Shown here: piece by piece, positions 1 to 8,844 of the stretch
How positions within the stretch are numbered: position 1 is the stretch's first letter
Layout: every line of letters begins with the position of its first letter
Source of the DNA: Mycetocola sp.
GTDB lineage: Bacteria > Actinomycetota > Actinomycetes > Actinomycetales > Microbacteriaceae
Assembly: GCF_025464835.1 (NCBI RefSeq)
Contig: NZ_JAODMP010000007.1
Coordinates: 1 to 60,722, forward strand
Length of the DNA: 60,722 bases
Direction: 5' to 3'
Notes under the pieces: generated by a model
Told to the model about the DNA's origin: nothing
Databases searched by the model: none
What the model saw: only the letters and a program-made list of their open reading frames with translations
Position numbers and translations under genes: made by a program

Positions 1-662
1 TCGTCGTGGCCGACACCGCCCCCGGTGCCGTGTTCGGACTCGACGGGCAGTTCTTCGCGGCGGGGCGCATGGACAACCTCGTCTCGGTGCATGCCGGACT
101 CGCCGCCGTCCTCGCGGCGGGCGACTCGACCGACCACGTCTCGGTGTTCGCCGCCTTCGATCACGAAGAGGTCGGCTCGTCGACGAGGTCCGGCGCCGGT
201 GGACCGTTCCTCGCCGACGTTCTCACCCGCATCGCAGCGGATGCCACGGAGTCCGAGCGGTTGCGCGGGCTTGTCGACTCGTGGTGCTTCTCCTCCGACG
301 CCGGGCACTCCGTGCACCCGAACTATGCCGAGCGCCACGACCCGGCGAATCGGCCTGTCATGGGCCGGGGTCCGTTGCTGAAGATCAACGCCAACCAGCG
401 TTATGCGACCGATGCGATGGGCGCGGCGGAATGGGCGCGCGCGTGCCGCCAGGCGGGCGTCGCCTACCAGGAGTTCGTGTCGAACAACACGGTGCCGTGC
501 GGGTCGACGATCGGTCCGATCACCGCTACGCGGCTCGGCATTCGCACTGTGGACATCGGTGTGCCGCTGCTGTCCATGCACTCGGCGCGCGAGTTGTGTG
601 CCGTGGGAGACCCCGCTGCGCTGGCCGGCGCGCTCACTGCGTTCCTGTCGCCGCGCCCGTAG
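1..662 (+). CDS. M18 family aspartyl/metallo-aminopeptidase, C-terminal part (cut by window edge)
   Basis: This is the C-terminal half of a zinc-dependent M18 aminopeptidase, a cytosolic enzyme that trims N-terminal residues from peptides. The reading frame is open to the first base, so the start and roughly the first 200 residues lie outside the window; the GTG at position 6 is internal. Family motifs are visible: the DNL block near the beginning, HEEVGS (metal ligand and catalytic Glu), the Asn/Gln-rich KINANQRY segment, and the C-terminal MHSARE block with a metal-binding His. It ends 81 bp before a tRNA gene. Family assignment is firm; substrate preference cannot be read from the sequence. 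Confidence 0.9.
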   Translation, partial: VVADTAPGAVFGLDGQFFAAGRMDNLVSVHAGLAAVLAAGDSTDHVSVFAAFDHEEVGSSTRSGAGGPFLADVLTRIAADATESERLRGLVDSWCFSSDAGHSVHPNYAERHDPANRPVMGRGPLLKINANQRYATDAMGAAEWARACRQAGVAYQEFVSNNTVPCGSTIGPITATRLGIRTVDIGVPLLSMHSARELCAVGDPAALAGALTAFLSPRP

Positions 663-743
663 CGGTCGGCCGGTAGCACGTTCGAGCGGGGCCGATTCGT
701 GTCGTAGTATGGAGATTCGTTCTTCCGCAGGTGCGGGATTACG

Positions 744-819
744 GGCCTTTAGCTCAGCTGGTAGAGCGCCACGTTTACACCGTGGATGTCATCGGTTCGA
801 TCCCGGTAGGGCCCACCAA
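744..819 (+). tRNA. tRNA-Val (anticodon UAC)
   Basis: The full cloverleaf can be drawn. The 7-bp acceptor stem pairs 744-750 with 809-815 (one G-U). The anticodon stem CCACG/CGTGG encloses the loop TTTACAC, giving anticodon UAC, which reads GUA. The T loop is TTCGATC. The discriminator is A816 and CCA is encoded at 817-819. A rho-independent terminator follows directly. Confidence 0.96.
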
Positions 820-822
820 AGG

Positions 823-855
823 AAATCCCCGGTCACCCGGGGATTTCTTGTTTTA
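823..855 (+). terminator. Rho-independent terminator after tRNA-Val(UAC)
   Basis: An 11-bp perfect stem (823-833 with 838-848) with a 4-nt loop is followed by TTGTTTT. It lies immediately downstream of the tRNA and would end its transcript. Confidence 0.9.
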
Positions 856-909
856 CGGATCGCGGTCAAGGTTTACCGCCGCGTCGACGACTCCGACAGC
901 CGCGTCGAT

Positions 910-1926
910 TCAGGGCTTCGCCTTCGTGGCCTTGGCGTCCGCGGATGTCGCGGCGTCCACGGCCGACACCACCCCCGTCTTCACCGGCCCGAACATCGCA
1001 TCGACGTCGGCCAGTTCCATGTCGGCCGTCGCCTGGATGAGTGCGAGCATCTCGGGGTCCAGCCCGGGCGAGAACTCCTCGAAACGCTCGGGGGCGATCG
1101 TCAGCGGCGCGCCCTCCGGCGCCTGTTCGCTGGCATCCAGCATCGTGCCGTCATTCGACGGCGACATCCCCTGAAAGATTTTGCCTGCCTCGGAGTGCCC
1201 GGTGAGATCGAACGTGTACTGCTTGCTCTGCAGGCCGAGGTCGAGAAGCGCCCTCACCTCGGGGAACTTCTCCGCGCTGGTCTTCGGAATCGGCAGGAGC
1301 GTGTTCCACTTGACGCCGAGGCTTTCGAGCGCTTTCGCATAAGCGTTCTCGTGCGCCTGGTCGCGAACGATGAGGTAGGAGATCGTCGACCTGGCCGTCT
1401 TGTTCGCCGTCATCTCGTAGATCCGGCACTTCTGGAGCCGGCCGGTCGATTCGAGCATGAGGTTGTAGAGCAGGTCGAGCACGAGGTTGCCTGAGTTGTA
1501 GACGTAGCTGCCTGACCACGGGTTACCGGCAGAGTCCACCGGCAGGGCGCCCTGGGCCGCGACGAGATAGTGGTGGATGTTGCTGGTGTCCAGTGCGATG
1601 TTCAACGGTGTCGCCCCGCCGGAGCCCGGTTCGTCGAGCGGATCGGTCGCTTTGCCCTTGTACCGGGGCGATCCGTCGAGCAGCCGAGAGATGGTCGTGC
1701 CGATGAGCTCGACGTGGCCGATCTCCTCTGTTCCGATGCCCTGGAGCAGGTCACGGTACGGTTTCGCCGCCGGGCCGCGGAAGTTCATGGCCTGGAACAG
1801 GTACTGCATCATCGTGCGCATCTCGCCGAACTGCCCGCCGAGACCCTCCTGGAGCGCGTTTGCGGCTGCCGGATCCGGCTCGTCCTGCGCGATTTCATTG
1901 ATCAGCTGTTGCACGTGAAAATACAT
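910..1926 (-). CDS. Manganese catalase (KatN family)
   Basis: A 338-residue non-haem, di-manganese catalase that disproportionates hydrogen peroxide in the cytosol. The start beginning MYFHVQQL was chosen over much longer upstream extensions because GGGAGG lies 4 nt before this ATG and the family starts here. Probable metal ligands sit in two ferritin-like helices: Glu35 in GGQFGEM, and Glu68 and His71 in the EEIGH segment; the second Glu/His pair lies in the C-terminal half around RDQAHENAYAKAL. The C-terminus is extended and rich in Ala, Lys and Asp. The gene is divergent from a small zinc-motif protein, with about 150 bp between the two starts holding both promoters. Function is confident from family motifs. 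Confidence 0.93.
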   Translation of the reverse strand: MYFHVQQLINEIAQDEPDPAAANALQEGLGGQFGEMRTMMQYLFQAMNFRGPAAKPYRDLLQGIGTEEIGHVELIGTTISRLLDGSPRYKGKATDPLDEPGSGGATPLNIALDTSNIHHYLVAAQGALPVDSAGNPWSGSYVYNSGNLVLDLLYNLMLESTGRLQKCRIYEMTANKTARSTISYLIVRDQAHENAYAKALESLGVKWNTLLPIPKTSAEKFPEVRALLDLGLQSKQYTFDLTGHSEAGKIFQGMSPSNDGTMLDASEQAPEGAPLTIAPERFEEFSPGLDPEMLALIQATADMELADVDAMFGPVKTGVVSAVDAATSADAKATKAKP

Positions 1927-2074
1927 GGTGCCTCCCGAGAGAAATGACCGGCGGATGCCGGCCGGTTTCGACTCTGCTCCTGTCCTTCGGCCTTCGGCAG
2001 GCACTGGACCTTTACCGGCGCCGTCACTAAACTCCGCGATCAGCAGCACCAGCCATCGCCTAGCATTGAACGAG

Positions 2075-2440
2075 ATGATTACTCGACGAGAAGCTTCCCT
2101 CCGCCTGGACATTCCGCTTGAAATGGCGGTGCGCCACGGCATCCCCGGACGGATCCCCGCGGAGGAGGTAGACGCGCTGAACGAGAACCCTCCCGCCTGG
2201 CTCGCACAGTCGCGGGCGAACCGCACAGGCAAGAAGGCGGTCTGGGTGCAGCTCACGTGCGACATCTGCGGATTCTCCGAGGCCGTTCGGCCCAAGAAAT
2301 GGTGGCCTACCTTCACCTACCTGAGCTGCGAACACCACGCATCGGACGAGCTTCCGGACCCGCAACCCGGCCTCGCCCGCACAGAAATCGACGGCATCGG
2401 CAGTCGTTTCATCGGGATAGTCGACGACGCCGCATCCTGA
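2075..2440 (+). CDS. Uncharacterised small protein with HTH-like N-terminus and Cys/His (zinc) motif
   Basis: A 121-residue protein I cannot assign to a named family. Residues 1-50 (REASLRLDIPLEMAVRHGIPGR) resemble the short helix-turn-helix of excisionase/MerR-type proteins, followed by a PPAWL-QSRANRTGK segment. The second half has CDICGF and, after a tryptophan-rich RPKKWWPTFTY stretch, SCEHH, which could form a CxxC...C/H zinc site. The ATG was chosen because a -10-like TAGCAT (2061-2066) ends 9 nt before it, fitting a leaderless or very short leader. It is divergent from the manganese catalase, so a regulatory role there is possible but is only a positional inference. Confidence 0.7.
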   Translation: MITRREASLRLDIPLEMAVRHGIPGRIPAEEVDALNENPPAWLAQSRANRTGKKAVWVQLTCDICGFSEAVRPKKWWPTFTYLSCEHHASDELPDPQPGLARTEIDGIGSRFIGIVDDAAS

Positions 2441-2738
2441 ACCCGGGGAGCCAGCACACCATTTACACAGGTCCGGTGCATATTCCTCACAGAAACGTCA
2501 TGAAGGATGGGTGCTTCAGCCGTCCGTGCAGTCTCAACCGCGCGGTCGTGCAGCGGCCAGCCGCTGTGACTCCCGACATTGACCGTCACCCCATCTAGCC
2601 GCTGAGCGCGTGCAGGCATCGCCCACGTGTTCGCGATGGCTGAGGCTCCACGCCTGCTCACCATTATTTCTGGCGTGTGCTTCACCGAGGCTTCGCACCC
2701 GCATGCGCTGAACCGCGGGAGCACCACCCCGGAGACCT
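2441..2738. other. Intergenic region without recognisable gene
   Basis: About 300 bp between the small zinc-motif gene and the secreted transglycosylase gene. I see no ORF with convincing coding character, no hairpin with a T-run and no recognisable riboswitch core. It presumably holds the promoter and a long 5' leader of the secreted protein. A c-di-AMP riboswitch, common ahead of actinobacterial wall hydrolases, was looked for and not recognised. Confidence 0.5.
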
Positions 2739-3641
2739 ATGAACAACCTCGTTCAGAAGAACACCCCAGCGTCACGGAAAGAGACGCGTTCGACGAAGAA
2801 GACCACCCGTGCGTCCATGATCATCGCACTTGCGGTCGCCGGTGTCCTCGCCGCATCCGGCCTCACCGTCCAGGCGAACGCCGCCAATGCCGAATCGAGC
2901 GCGACACTGTCAAGCTCGCTCACCGGCATCACATCGACCCTCTCCGGTACTACGGAGGAAATCACCGAAGCGCACGCGGACCGGCTGGCCGAAACGACCA
3001 TCGCCGACGCGAACGCCGTCGTGGCCACGGCTCAGCACAAAGTCGATGTCACGCCGCTGACGGCATCCGTTGCCTCCCTCGCCGGCTACAAGACGCTCAA
3101 GCCCGCGACCGTCGCTGTGCTCGCAACGTTCACGAATGGAACTAAGGAACGGATTCAGGCGGCCGTCGTCGAAGCCGATCGGGTCGCCGCCGAGCAGGCT
3201 GCTGCCGCAGCAGCCGCCCGGGCCGCGGCAGAGGCCGCTGCTGCGCAAGCCGCCGCCGACGCCGCGAAAGCCGCGGCAGCCGCCCAGGCCACCGCAGAGG
3301 CCCAGGCCGCGGAGTCGCGCACCAACGCGAACACCCCTGACGGCGCCCGCGCGGTCGCAGCCTCGCTCGCCGCGTCCAAGTACGGCTGGGGATCCGGAGA
3401 GTTCTCCTGCCTGAACAAGCTCTGGCAGAAGGAGTCCGGCTGGTCATACACCGCGTACAACGCGTCGAGCGGCGCGACCGGCATCCCGCAGGCCCTCCCC
3501 GGTAGCAAGATGGCCTCGGCAGGTTCGGACTGGAAGACCAACGCTGCGACCCAGATCGCCTGGGGACTGAACTACATCAAGAGCGTCTACGGCAGCCCGT
3601 GCTCCGCATGGTCGCACTCGCAGTCCGTGAACTGGTACTGA
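2739..3641 (+). CDS. Secreted lytic transglycosylase-like cell-wall protein
   Basis: A 300-residue exported protein. The basic N-terminus and hydrophobic stretch (about residues 26-44) with an ANA cleavage site near 46-48 form a Sec signal peptide. Residues about 50-140 are helical, about 145-190 are an almost pure Ala/Glu/Gln coiled-coil stalk, and the last 90 residues are a lysozyme-like SLT/Rpf-type domain: the SGEFSCLNKLWQKESGW block carries the likely catalytic Glu, followed by the GATGIPQAL block. Two cysteines in the domain may form a disulfide. GGAG lies 4 nt before the ATG. The role is cleavage of peptidoglycan glycan strands; whether it is housekeeping or resuscitation-type is open. 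Confidence 0.85.
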   Translation: MNNLVQKNTPASRKETRSTKKTTRASMIIALAVAGVLAASGLTVQANAANAESSATLSSSLTGITSTLSGTTEEITEAHADRLAETTIADANAVVATAQHKVDVTPLTASVASLAGYKTLKPATVAVLATFTNGTKERIQAAVVEADRVAAEQAAAAAAARAAAEAAAAQAAADAAKAAAAAQATAEAQAAESRTNANTPDGARAVAASLAASKYGWGSGEFSCLNKLWQKESGWSYTAYNASSGATGIPQALPGSKMASAGSDWKTNAATQIAWGLNYIKSVYGSPCSAWSHSQSVNWY

Positions 3642-3670
3642 TCGACCCGGTTCGAGATCCAGGTCGATGT

Positions 3671-3703
3671 GAGCCGTCTGCCGGGTAATCCGGCAGGCGG
3701 CTC
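3671..3703 (+). terminator. Strong hairpin, possible terminator without T-run
   Basis: A 14-bp stem with a single G-U pair (3671-3684 with 3690-3703) and a 5-nt loop lies between the transglycosylase and the next gene. It has no T-tract, so termination is inferred from position and strength only. The -10 element of the next gene starts 3 nt after it. Confidence 0.55.
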
Positions 3704-3705
3704 GC

Positions 3706-3711
3706 TAGGCT
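3706..3711 (+). promoter_or_regulatory. -10 element TAGGCT of a leaderless transcript
   Basis: TAGGCT ends 7 nt before the GTG start of the Nif3-like gene, so transcription would begin at or within a base of the start codon. No Shine-Dalgarno sequence is present. The -35 region is not recognisable. Confidence 0.5.
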
Positions 3712-3717
3712 GAGGCG

Positions 3718-4536
3718 GTGTCATACTCCCTCGCCGACGTCTCCTCAGCCGTCGAAGTACTCTGGCCAATCCGAGGAGCAGAAGGCTGGGACGCCTCCGG
3801 GCTGATCGCCGGGCATCCGGATGACGAGATCTCTCGTGTTCTCCTCGCGGTCGATGCGGTCGACGCTGTCGTTCAGGAAGCCCTGACGACAGACACGGAC
3901 CTGCTTCTTGTGCACCATCCGCTTCTGCTCCGCGGTGTCACGAGCATCGCCGCCGACCGGTACAAGGGTTCCGTGCTGACCTCCTTGATTCGCGGGAGAT
4001 GCGCTCTGCTCGCCGCCCACACCAACGCTGACGTGGTGAACGAAGGTACTTCAGGAATCTTCGCCGAACGGCTCGGACTGCGCACGGTCGAACCGCTCGT
4101 TCCCAACGCCGACGGATCGACAGGCATCGGACGAGTCGGGCTGCTGGAGGAACCGATGTCGCTCGGTCACCTCGCGCACCGTATCGCCCACCTGCTGCCG
4201 GCGACTGCCACCGGCATCCGGGTCGCGGGGGACTACGATCGCATCGTTCAGCGGGTTGCTCTGTGCGGAGGCGCCGGCGATTCCCTGCTCGGCGAGAGCG
4301 GGGTCAGGGGTGCCGACGTTTACATCACAAGTGACTTGCGGCACCATCCGGCATCTGAGTCGATCGAGCAGTCCCGGGTCGGCGGCGGACCGGCGCTGAT
4401 CGACGTCTCCCACTGGGCAAGCGAATGGCTCTGGCTCGACCGCGCCGCCGAACAACTCGCTGCGCTCCTGCCGGATCTGCACATCACGGTGAGCGACCTG
4501 CGGACCGACCCGTGGGATTTCGTCGTGACCCAGTAA
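3718..4536 (+). CDS. Nif3-like dinuclear metal centre protein (YbgI/YqfO family)
   Basis: A 272-residue member of the Nif3/DUF34 family, toroidal hexamers with a two-metal site; some members have GTP cyclohydrolase-like activity, but the physiological reaction is unsettled. Metal-site motifs are visible: LLVHHPLL (about residues 63-70), AAHTNAD (about 98-104), and near the C-terminus a SDLRHH block and DVSHWASE. The GTG start is supported by the leaderless -10 element and by homology of the first residues. The zinc-ribbon coiled-coil gene follows 41 bp downstream on the same strand, a pairing common in actinobacteria, so co-transcription is likely. Confidence 0.88.
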   Translation: MSYSLADVSSAVEVLWPIRGAEGWDASGLIAGHPDDEISRVLLAVDAVDAVVQEALTTDTDLLLVHHPLLLRGVTSIAADRYKGSVLTSLIRGRCALLAAHTNADVVNEGTSGIFAERLGLRTVEPLVPNADGSTGIGRVGLLEEPMSLGHLAHRIAHLLPATATGIRVAGDYDRIVQRVALCGGAGDSLLGESGVRGADVYITSDLRHHPASESIEQSRVGGGPALIDVSHWASEWLWLDRAAEQLAALLPDLHITVSDLRTDPWDFVVTQ

Positions 4537-4577
4537 TCTGGGCAGGACACCCGCAGCACCACTCAGAGAGAACACAC

Positions 4578-5333
4578 GTGAAATCCAGCTTCGCCGAGCA
4601 GAAGAAACTGCTCGAACTGCAGACCATCGATTCGGGTCTGGCCCGTGTCTCCCACCGCGAGCGCAGCCTGCCGGAGTCGGCGGAATACAGCCAGGTGTCG
4701 TCCCAACGCACGGCACTCAGCAGTCGCCTCGCTGCCGAGCTCGGCGCTCTTGAGGATGCCAGGACGGAACTGGGGCGTCTCGAATCGGATGCCGCCGTGG
4801 TCGACGCGCGCATCGCCCGCGACACCGAACGGGTCAACAACACGTCGTCGGTGAAAGACGTGACAGCGCTCGAAAGCGAGCTCGAGTCGTTGCATCGGCG
4901 CAAGAACAACCTCGAGGACATGGAACTCGTGGTGATGGAACGGGTGGAGCAGGCCGAAGCGCAACTCGCATCCACTCAGTCGATCGACGAGGCACTGCAG
5001 AAGAAGCTCACCGACATCGCTGCACGCCGTAAGGCAGCCCTCGACTCTCTGTCGCAGGAACGGGCGACGTTCACCGCTCAGCGCGGAATGCTCGAGGACT
5101 CGGTGGCAACTGACCTGCTTGCCCTGTACGAGAGAGTCCGTACCCGAGGCGGGACCGGGGCCGCCCTGTTCCGCGCCGGCACGTGCGGCGCCTGCACGAT
5201 CAGCCTGACCGGCAATGAGCTCCAGAAGGTTCGCGCCGCCGAGATCGACGACGTGCTTCAGTGCCCGGAGTGCTCCGCCATCATCGTGCGCACCGAGGAA
5301 TCCGGCCTCTGGGGACAGCCAAGCACCGATTGA
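4578..5333 (+). CDS. Coiled-coil protein with C-terminal C4 zinc ribbon (DUF164 / CT398 type)
   Basis: A 251-residue protein. Residues 1-190 are a continuous charged coiled coil; the last 60 contain a zinc ribbon with the two pairs CGAC and CPEC (within TCGACTISL and LQCPECSAIIV). The family has been proposed to bind nucleic acid or act as a chaperone-like adaptor; its function is not established. GTG was chosen as start because homologues begin at the following KSSFAEQKKLLELQ-type sequence and the upstream in-frame extension overlaps the 3' end of the Nif3-like gene. The preceding AGAGAGA is only a weak ribosome-binding site. The gene is followed by the RNase P RNA gene. Confidence 0.85.
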   Translation: MKSSFAEQKKLLELQTIDSGLARVSHRERSLPESAEYSQVSSQRTALSSRLAAELGALEDARTELGRLESDAAVVDARIARDTERVNNTSSVKDVTALESELESLHRRKNNLEDMELVVMERVEQAEAQLASTQSIDEALQKKLTDIAARRKAALDSLSQERATFTAQRGMLEDSVATDLLALYERVRTRGGTGAALFRAGTCGACTISLTGNELQKVRAAEIDDVLQCPECSAIIVRTEESGLWGQPSTD

Positions 5334-5463
5334 CGGGCACCCGATACGCGCGGATTCATCCGTTGCGGACGCTCTCACCCGGCACGCGGGGTGAATCTGT
5401 CCGTTTCGCGTGAGCTGGCCCGGCTGAAGTTACGCGCCGCGTCGGTCAGCGGATGCCGCCCGG

Positions 5464-5469
5464 TAAGCT
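5464..5469 (+). promoter_or_regulatory. Possible -10 element of rnpB
   Basis: TAAGCT ends 7 nt before the first base of the RNase P P1 helix, the expected position for its promoter. The -35 region is weak, so this is tentative. Confidence 0.45.
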
Positions 5470-5475
5470 TGAGCT

Positions 5476-5850
5476 GTGAATGGGTCGGCAAGACGGCCGC
5501 GTCGCCAGTAATGGTGCCGAGGAACGTCCGGGCTCCATAGAGCAGGGCGGTGGGTAACACCCACCCGGGGTAACCCGCGAGACAGTGCAACAGAAAGTAG
5601 ACCGCCGGGCGCGCAAGCGCCAGGTAAGGGTGAAACGGTGGTGTAAGAGACCACCAGCGGCCGGGGTGACCCGGCCGGCTCGGTAAACCTCGCCCGGAGC
5701 AAGGTCAGACAGAGGACAACGGGGCTGCTCGTCCCGTTCTCGGGTAGGCCGCTGGAAGGCTGCGGTAACGCAGCCTCGAGAGAGATGGTCGTCCAGGGCG
5801 CGAAAGCGCCTCAACAGAACCCGGCGTATCAGCCGGCCCATTCACCCCCT
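5476..5850 (+). ncRNA. rnpB: RNase P RNA, bacterial type A
   Basis: The catalytic RNA of RNase P, which removes tRNA 5' leaders. The ends are set by the P1 helix: 14 bases at 5476-5489 pair with 5832-5845 (one G-U). The conserved P4-forming block beginning GAGGAACGTCCGGGCTCC and the GGGTAACACCCACC stem are near the 5' side. The ACAGAACCCGGCGTAT block, containing the second half of P4, lies near 5813-5829. Length and high GC match actinobacterial RNase P RNAs. Exact mature ends are approximate. Confidence 0.95.
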
Positions 5851-6006
5851 CAGACAACGGATGTCGAGAATGAACCGCGTATCGGGGCTACACCGGCGTC
5901 TGGGACGCCGTCGAAGCGCTTCGTGACATCCTTGACACCCGAGCGTGGGACCGACCGGAATTCCAGACGTGCGCTACCGTCACGTAGGCGCGCCGAGCCG
6001 CAACGC
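5851..6006. other. Intergenic region between rnpB and ppgK
   Basis: A spacer between the RNase P RNA and the convergent ppgK gene. No clear terminator hairpin or coding sequence was recognised. Confidence 0.4.
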
Positions 6007-6771
6007 TCAGCTCAGCGGCGGAATCGTCCGCACCGCGAGCGCCGCGGCGCCGAGGATGCCGGCGTTGTTGCGGTGCACCGCGGGAACGATCGGCGTCGAC
6101 AGGCTCAGAAGCGGGATGAACTCGTCGTGCTGCTTCGACACGCCTCCGCCGACGATGAACAGGTCAGGCGAGAGATACCTCTCCAAAGCACCGTAGAACT
6201 TCTGCAGGCGTTCGGCCCATTCCGCCCAGCCGAGGTTCTCGCGTTCCCGCGCGGCGTTGGAGGCCCTGGTCTCGATGTCGTGACCGTCGATCTCCAGGTG
6301 ACCGAATTCCGCGTTGGGCACCAGAACGCCGTTATGCAGGATCGCGGTGCCGATCCCGGTGCCGAGTGTTGTCATGATGGCGACACCGTCGACGCCCCGT
6401 GCTGCACCGAACGACGCCTCGGCGTAGCCGGCGGCGTCCGCGTCATTGGCGAAGGTGATGTCGCGACCGAGCGCCTGCTCGAAGAGCTCTTCAGCGTGAA
6501 GCCCGATCCACTTCTTCGAGATGTTCGCCGCCGACAGGGTCACTCCGTGCTTCACGACCGCCGGGAAGCAAACGCCGACAGGGGCATCCGGTTCGAGGCC
6601 TTCGAGGCGGTTCAGCAGCTCGACCGTCGTCGCCAGGATCCCGTCTGGTTTGCCGCCCTTCGGTGTCGGGATCTTGATCCGGTCGCTCAGCAGCGCGCCG
6701 GTGGCGAGGTCGACGATCGCCCCCTTGATTCCGGTTCCGCCGATGTCGATACCGACTGCTGTGCCGCTCAT
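6007..6771 (-). CDS. ppgK: Polyphosphate-dependent glucokinase (ROK family)
   Basis: A 254-residue ROK-family kinase that phosphorylates glucose using polyphosphate (often also ATP), feeding glycolysis. Visible motifs are the N-terminal phosphate-binding [12 protein letters not shown], a FPAVV segment, the sugar-binding NDADAAG with the catalytic Asp, the second phosphate motif TLGTGIGTA, and a C-terminal [13 protein letters not shown] block typical of actinobacterial PpgK. The classical ROK cysteine zinc motif is absent, as expected for this subfamily. Its ATG overlaps the stop of map in an ATGA arrangement, so the two are translationally coupled. Confidence 0.93.
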   Translation of the reverse strand: MSGTAVGIDIGGTGIKGAIVDLATGALLSDRIKIPTPKGGKPDGILATTVELLNRLEGLEPDAPVGVCFPAVVKHGVTLSAANISKKWIGLHAEELFEQALGRDITFANDADAAGYAEASFGAARGVDGVAIMTTLGTGIGTAILHNGVLVPNAEFGHLEIDGHDIETRASNAARERENLGWAEWAERLQKFYGALERYLSPDLFIVGGGVSKQHDEFIPLLSLSTPIVPAVHRNNAGILGAAALAVRTIPPLS

Positions 6772-7655
6772 GCTGCTGCCGCTGCCGGCGAGGGGAGGGT
6801 AAGGATGTCAGCACCGCGTTCGGTGACGACGAGGGTGTGCTCGAACTGTGCGGTGATGCTCTTGTCCTTCGTCGTGACGGTCCAGTTGTCCTCCCACATG
6901 TCCCACTCGTGGGTGCCGAGGGTGAGCATCGGTTCGATGGTGAACACCATCCCGACCTCCATCACGGTGTCATACTGCGGCGCTGAGTCGTAGTGGGGGA
7001 TGATCAGGCCCGAGTGGAACGCTTCACCGACGCCGTGGCCGGTGAAGTCACGGATGACGCCGTAACCGAATCGTTTCGCGTACGACTCGATCGCCCTGCC
7101 GATCACGTTGACCTGCCTGCCCGGTGCGACGGCCTTGATGCCTCGGCGGAGGGATTCCTCCGTGCGCTCGATCAGCAGCCGGACGTCTTCGGCTGGTTGC
7201 CCGGCGATGAACGTGCGGTTGCTGTCGCCGTGGACTCCGTCGACGAAAGCGGTGATGTCGATGTTGACGATGTCGCCGTCCTCGAGCACCGTGTCGTCCG
7301 GGATTCCGTGGCAGACGACCTCATTGACCGAACTGCACAACGATTTGGCGAAGCCGCGGTAACCCAGGGTCGACGGGTATGCGCCGTTCTCCACGAGGTA
7401 CCGATGCCCGATCGCGTCCAGTTCATCGGTCGTGACCCCGGGTCGTACGTTCTCGCCGACGAGCGCGATGGCATCCGCGGCGATCCGACCGGCACGGCGG
7501 ATGCGTTCGATCGCCTCAGGCGGGTACACGTCGGATCCGGTGAACGGTCGTGGTGCGGCCTTGCCGACGTACTCGGGACGAGGGATGCCTGGAGGCACGT
7601 TTCGCTGGGCTGTTTGAGCGCCGGGAATCAGATGTCCGTTGCGGTCCTTAGGCAT
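6768..7655 (-). CDS. map: Methionine aminopeptidase, type I
   Basis: A 295-residue cytosolic metalloenzyme removing initiator methionine. Two-metal-site ligands are recognisable: Asp in [17 protein letters not shown], His in FTGHGVGE, Glu in FTIEPM and the last Glu in AQFEHT. The N-terminal extension [11 protein letters not shown] is typical of actinobacterial enzymes. The start at 7655 was preferred over a longer in-frame start at 7673 because TAAGCT (minus, 7668-7663) lies 7 nt upstream and fits a leaderless promoter; the longer start would lie in that promoter. The stop overlaps the ppgK start by 4 nt. A small conserved gene is divergent from it. Confidence 0.93.
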   Translation of the reverse strand: MPKDRNGHLIPGAQTAQRNVPPGIPRPEYVGKAAPRPFTGSDVYPPEAIERIRRAGRIAADAIALVGENVRPGVTTDELDAIGHRYLVENGAYPSTLGYRGFAKSLCSSVNEVVCHGIPDDTVLEDGDIVNIDITAFVDGVHGDSNRTFIAGQPAEDVRLLIERTEESLRRGIKAVAPGRQVNVIGRAIESYAKRFGYGVIRDFTGHGVGEAFHSGLIIPHYDSAPQYDTVMEVGMVFTIEPMLTLGTHEWDMWEDNWTVTTKDKSITAQFEHTLVVTERGADILTLPSPAAAAA

Positions 7656-7662
7656 AGGATCA

Positions 7663-7668
7663 AGCTTA
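7663..7668 (-). promoter_or_regulatory. -10 element TAAGCT upstream of map
   Basis: On the minus strand TAAGCT is followed by 7 nt and then the map ATG, with no Shine-Dalgarno sequence. This favours a leaderless map transcript and the shorter start. Confidence 0.45.
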
Positions 7669-7691
7669 GCCATCCAGCGAAGGGACAGCTC

Positions 7692-7880
7692 ATGTCTGAG
7701 GATCCGTCGAAGCAATACTGGTACAACCTGAAGACCGGCCAGGTGGAGCGCGGCTATGAATCGCCTGCTGTCGACCGGGCAGGACCGTTCGACACCGCCG
7801 AGGAGGCGGCGCGAGCGCCCGAGCGCCTTCGTGAACGAGCCGCCGCCTGGGCAGCTGAGGAAGCGACCGAAGACCGGTAG
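7692..7880 (+). CDS. Small conserved actinobacterial protein (SPOR-like), unknown function
   Basis: A 62-residue protein with the pattern [13 protein letters not shown], then [15 protein letters not shown], then an Arg/Ala/Glu-rich helix. This short protein is recurrent in actinobacteria and is sometimes labelled SPOR-domain or methionine-aminopeptidase-associated because of its position; no function is established. AAGGGA lies 7 nt before the ATG. It is divergent from map, with the two starts only 36 bp apart. It ends shortly before the convergent panB. Confidence 0.75.
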   Translation: MSEDPSKQYWYNLKTGQVERGYESPAVDRAGPFDTAEEAARAPERLRERAAAWAAEEATEDR

Positions 7881-7897
7881 CCGCAGGCGGTCAGGGC

Positions 7898-8731
7898 TCA
7901 GCTGTAACTGTGCTCCTCACCGGGGTACACGCCGTCGGCGACTTCGTTCCTGAACGTCGTGACGGCATCCGTCAGTGCACCGCGCAGGTTCGCATACTGC
8001 TTCACGAACGACGGGATGCGACCGGTGGTCAGCCCAGCGAAGTCCGTCCAGACGAGCAGCTGACCCGACACGTGGGGCCCTGCGCCGACGCCGATCGTCG
8101 GAATGTCGAGTTCAGCGGTCACCCGGGCTGCCGCTTCAGCGGGAACCATTTCGAGGACGACGGCGAATGCTCCGGCGTCCTGCACGGCGCGGGCGTCGCG
8201 GAGCAGCTGCTCCAGCGCGGCGCCCCTGCCCTGGATGATGTGCCCGCCGAGGCCGTGCTCGCTCTGCGGAGTGAACCCGATGTGACCCATGACCGGGATG
8301 CCTGCCGTGACGATGCGCCGGATCTGCTCGTGGCTGCGTTCACCGCCCTCGAGCTTGACCGCCTGACTTCCCGTCTCCTTCATGAAACGCAAGGCCGTCT
8401 TGAGAGCGTCTTCGGGGCCGTTCTCGTATGACCCGAACGGCAGGTCGGCGATGACGAAGGCCCGCTTCGCAGCACCGGCGACAGCTCGGGTGAGCGGGAT
8501 GAGCTCGTCGACGGTGACCGGCAGCGTCGTGTCGAAGCCGAGCACGGTGTTGCCCGCCGAGTCGCCGACCAGGAGGAAATCGATCCCGGCTTCGTCGAAG
8601 ATCGTCGCTGTGAGCATGTCATAGCTCGTCAGACCGGTGATCTTGATGCCCTGTTCCTTCGCACGCTGGAAGTGGCGGGTGCGGACTCGGGCGGGGCCGG
8701 CGGATGCCGCGGGCTTCGATGGCTCAGACAT
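7898..8731 (-). CDS. panB: 3-methyl-2-oxobutanoate hydroxymethyltransferase
   Basis: A 277-residue enzyme of pantothenate (coenzyme A) synthesis; it transfers a hydroxymethyl group from methylene-tetrahydrofolate to 2-ketoisovalerate to give ketopantoate. The TIM-barrel motifs are complete: [26 protein letters not shown] (Mg2+ Asp), [35 protein letters not shown] with the catalytic Glu, and IPTIGVGAG. The gene stands alone here without panC or panD. A leaderless -10 element precedes the ATG. Confidence 0.96.
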   Translation of the reverse strand: MSEPSKPAASAGPARVRTRHFQRAKEQGIKITGLTSYDMLTATIFDEAGIDFLLVGDSAGNTVLGFDTTLPVTVDELIPLTRAVAGAAKRAFVIADLPFGSYENGPEDALKTALRFMKETGSQAVKLEGGERSHEQIRRIVTAGIPVMGHIGFTPQSEHGLGGHIIQGRGAALEQLLRDARAVQDAGAFAVVLEMVPAEAAARVTAELDIPTIGVGAGPHVSGQLLVWTDFAGLTTGRIPSFVKQYANLRGALTDAVTTFRNEVADGVYPGEEHSYS

Positions 8732-8737
8732 GGCGCC

Positions 8738-8743
8738 AGTCTA
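8738..8743 (-). promoter_or_regulatory. -10 element TAGACT upstream of panB
   Basis: On the minus strand TAGACT is followed by six bases and then the panB ATG, with no ribosome-binding site, matching the leaderless pattern seen at several genes here. Confidence 0.5.
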
Positions 8744-8844
8744 GCGATGCTCCCGGCCGGTCAGAACTGCACGGTTAACCACGCTGGAGGCGTGAACCGG
8801 ATAGCCTAAGAACGCACCACCGACGTACATTTCGAGGGGATCAG

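Noticed and set aside
2441-2738. c-di-AMP (ydaO-type) riboswitch ahead of the secreted transglycosylase
   Set aside because: Such riboswitches are common ahead of actinobacterial wall hydrolases, but the conserved core segments were not found in this spacer.
5375-5841. Several minus-strand ORFs across the RNase P region
   Set aside because: They overlap the rnpB RNA whose P1 helix and conserved core blocks are clear; their translations are low-complexity Arg/Pro/Gly.
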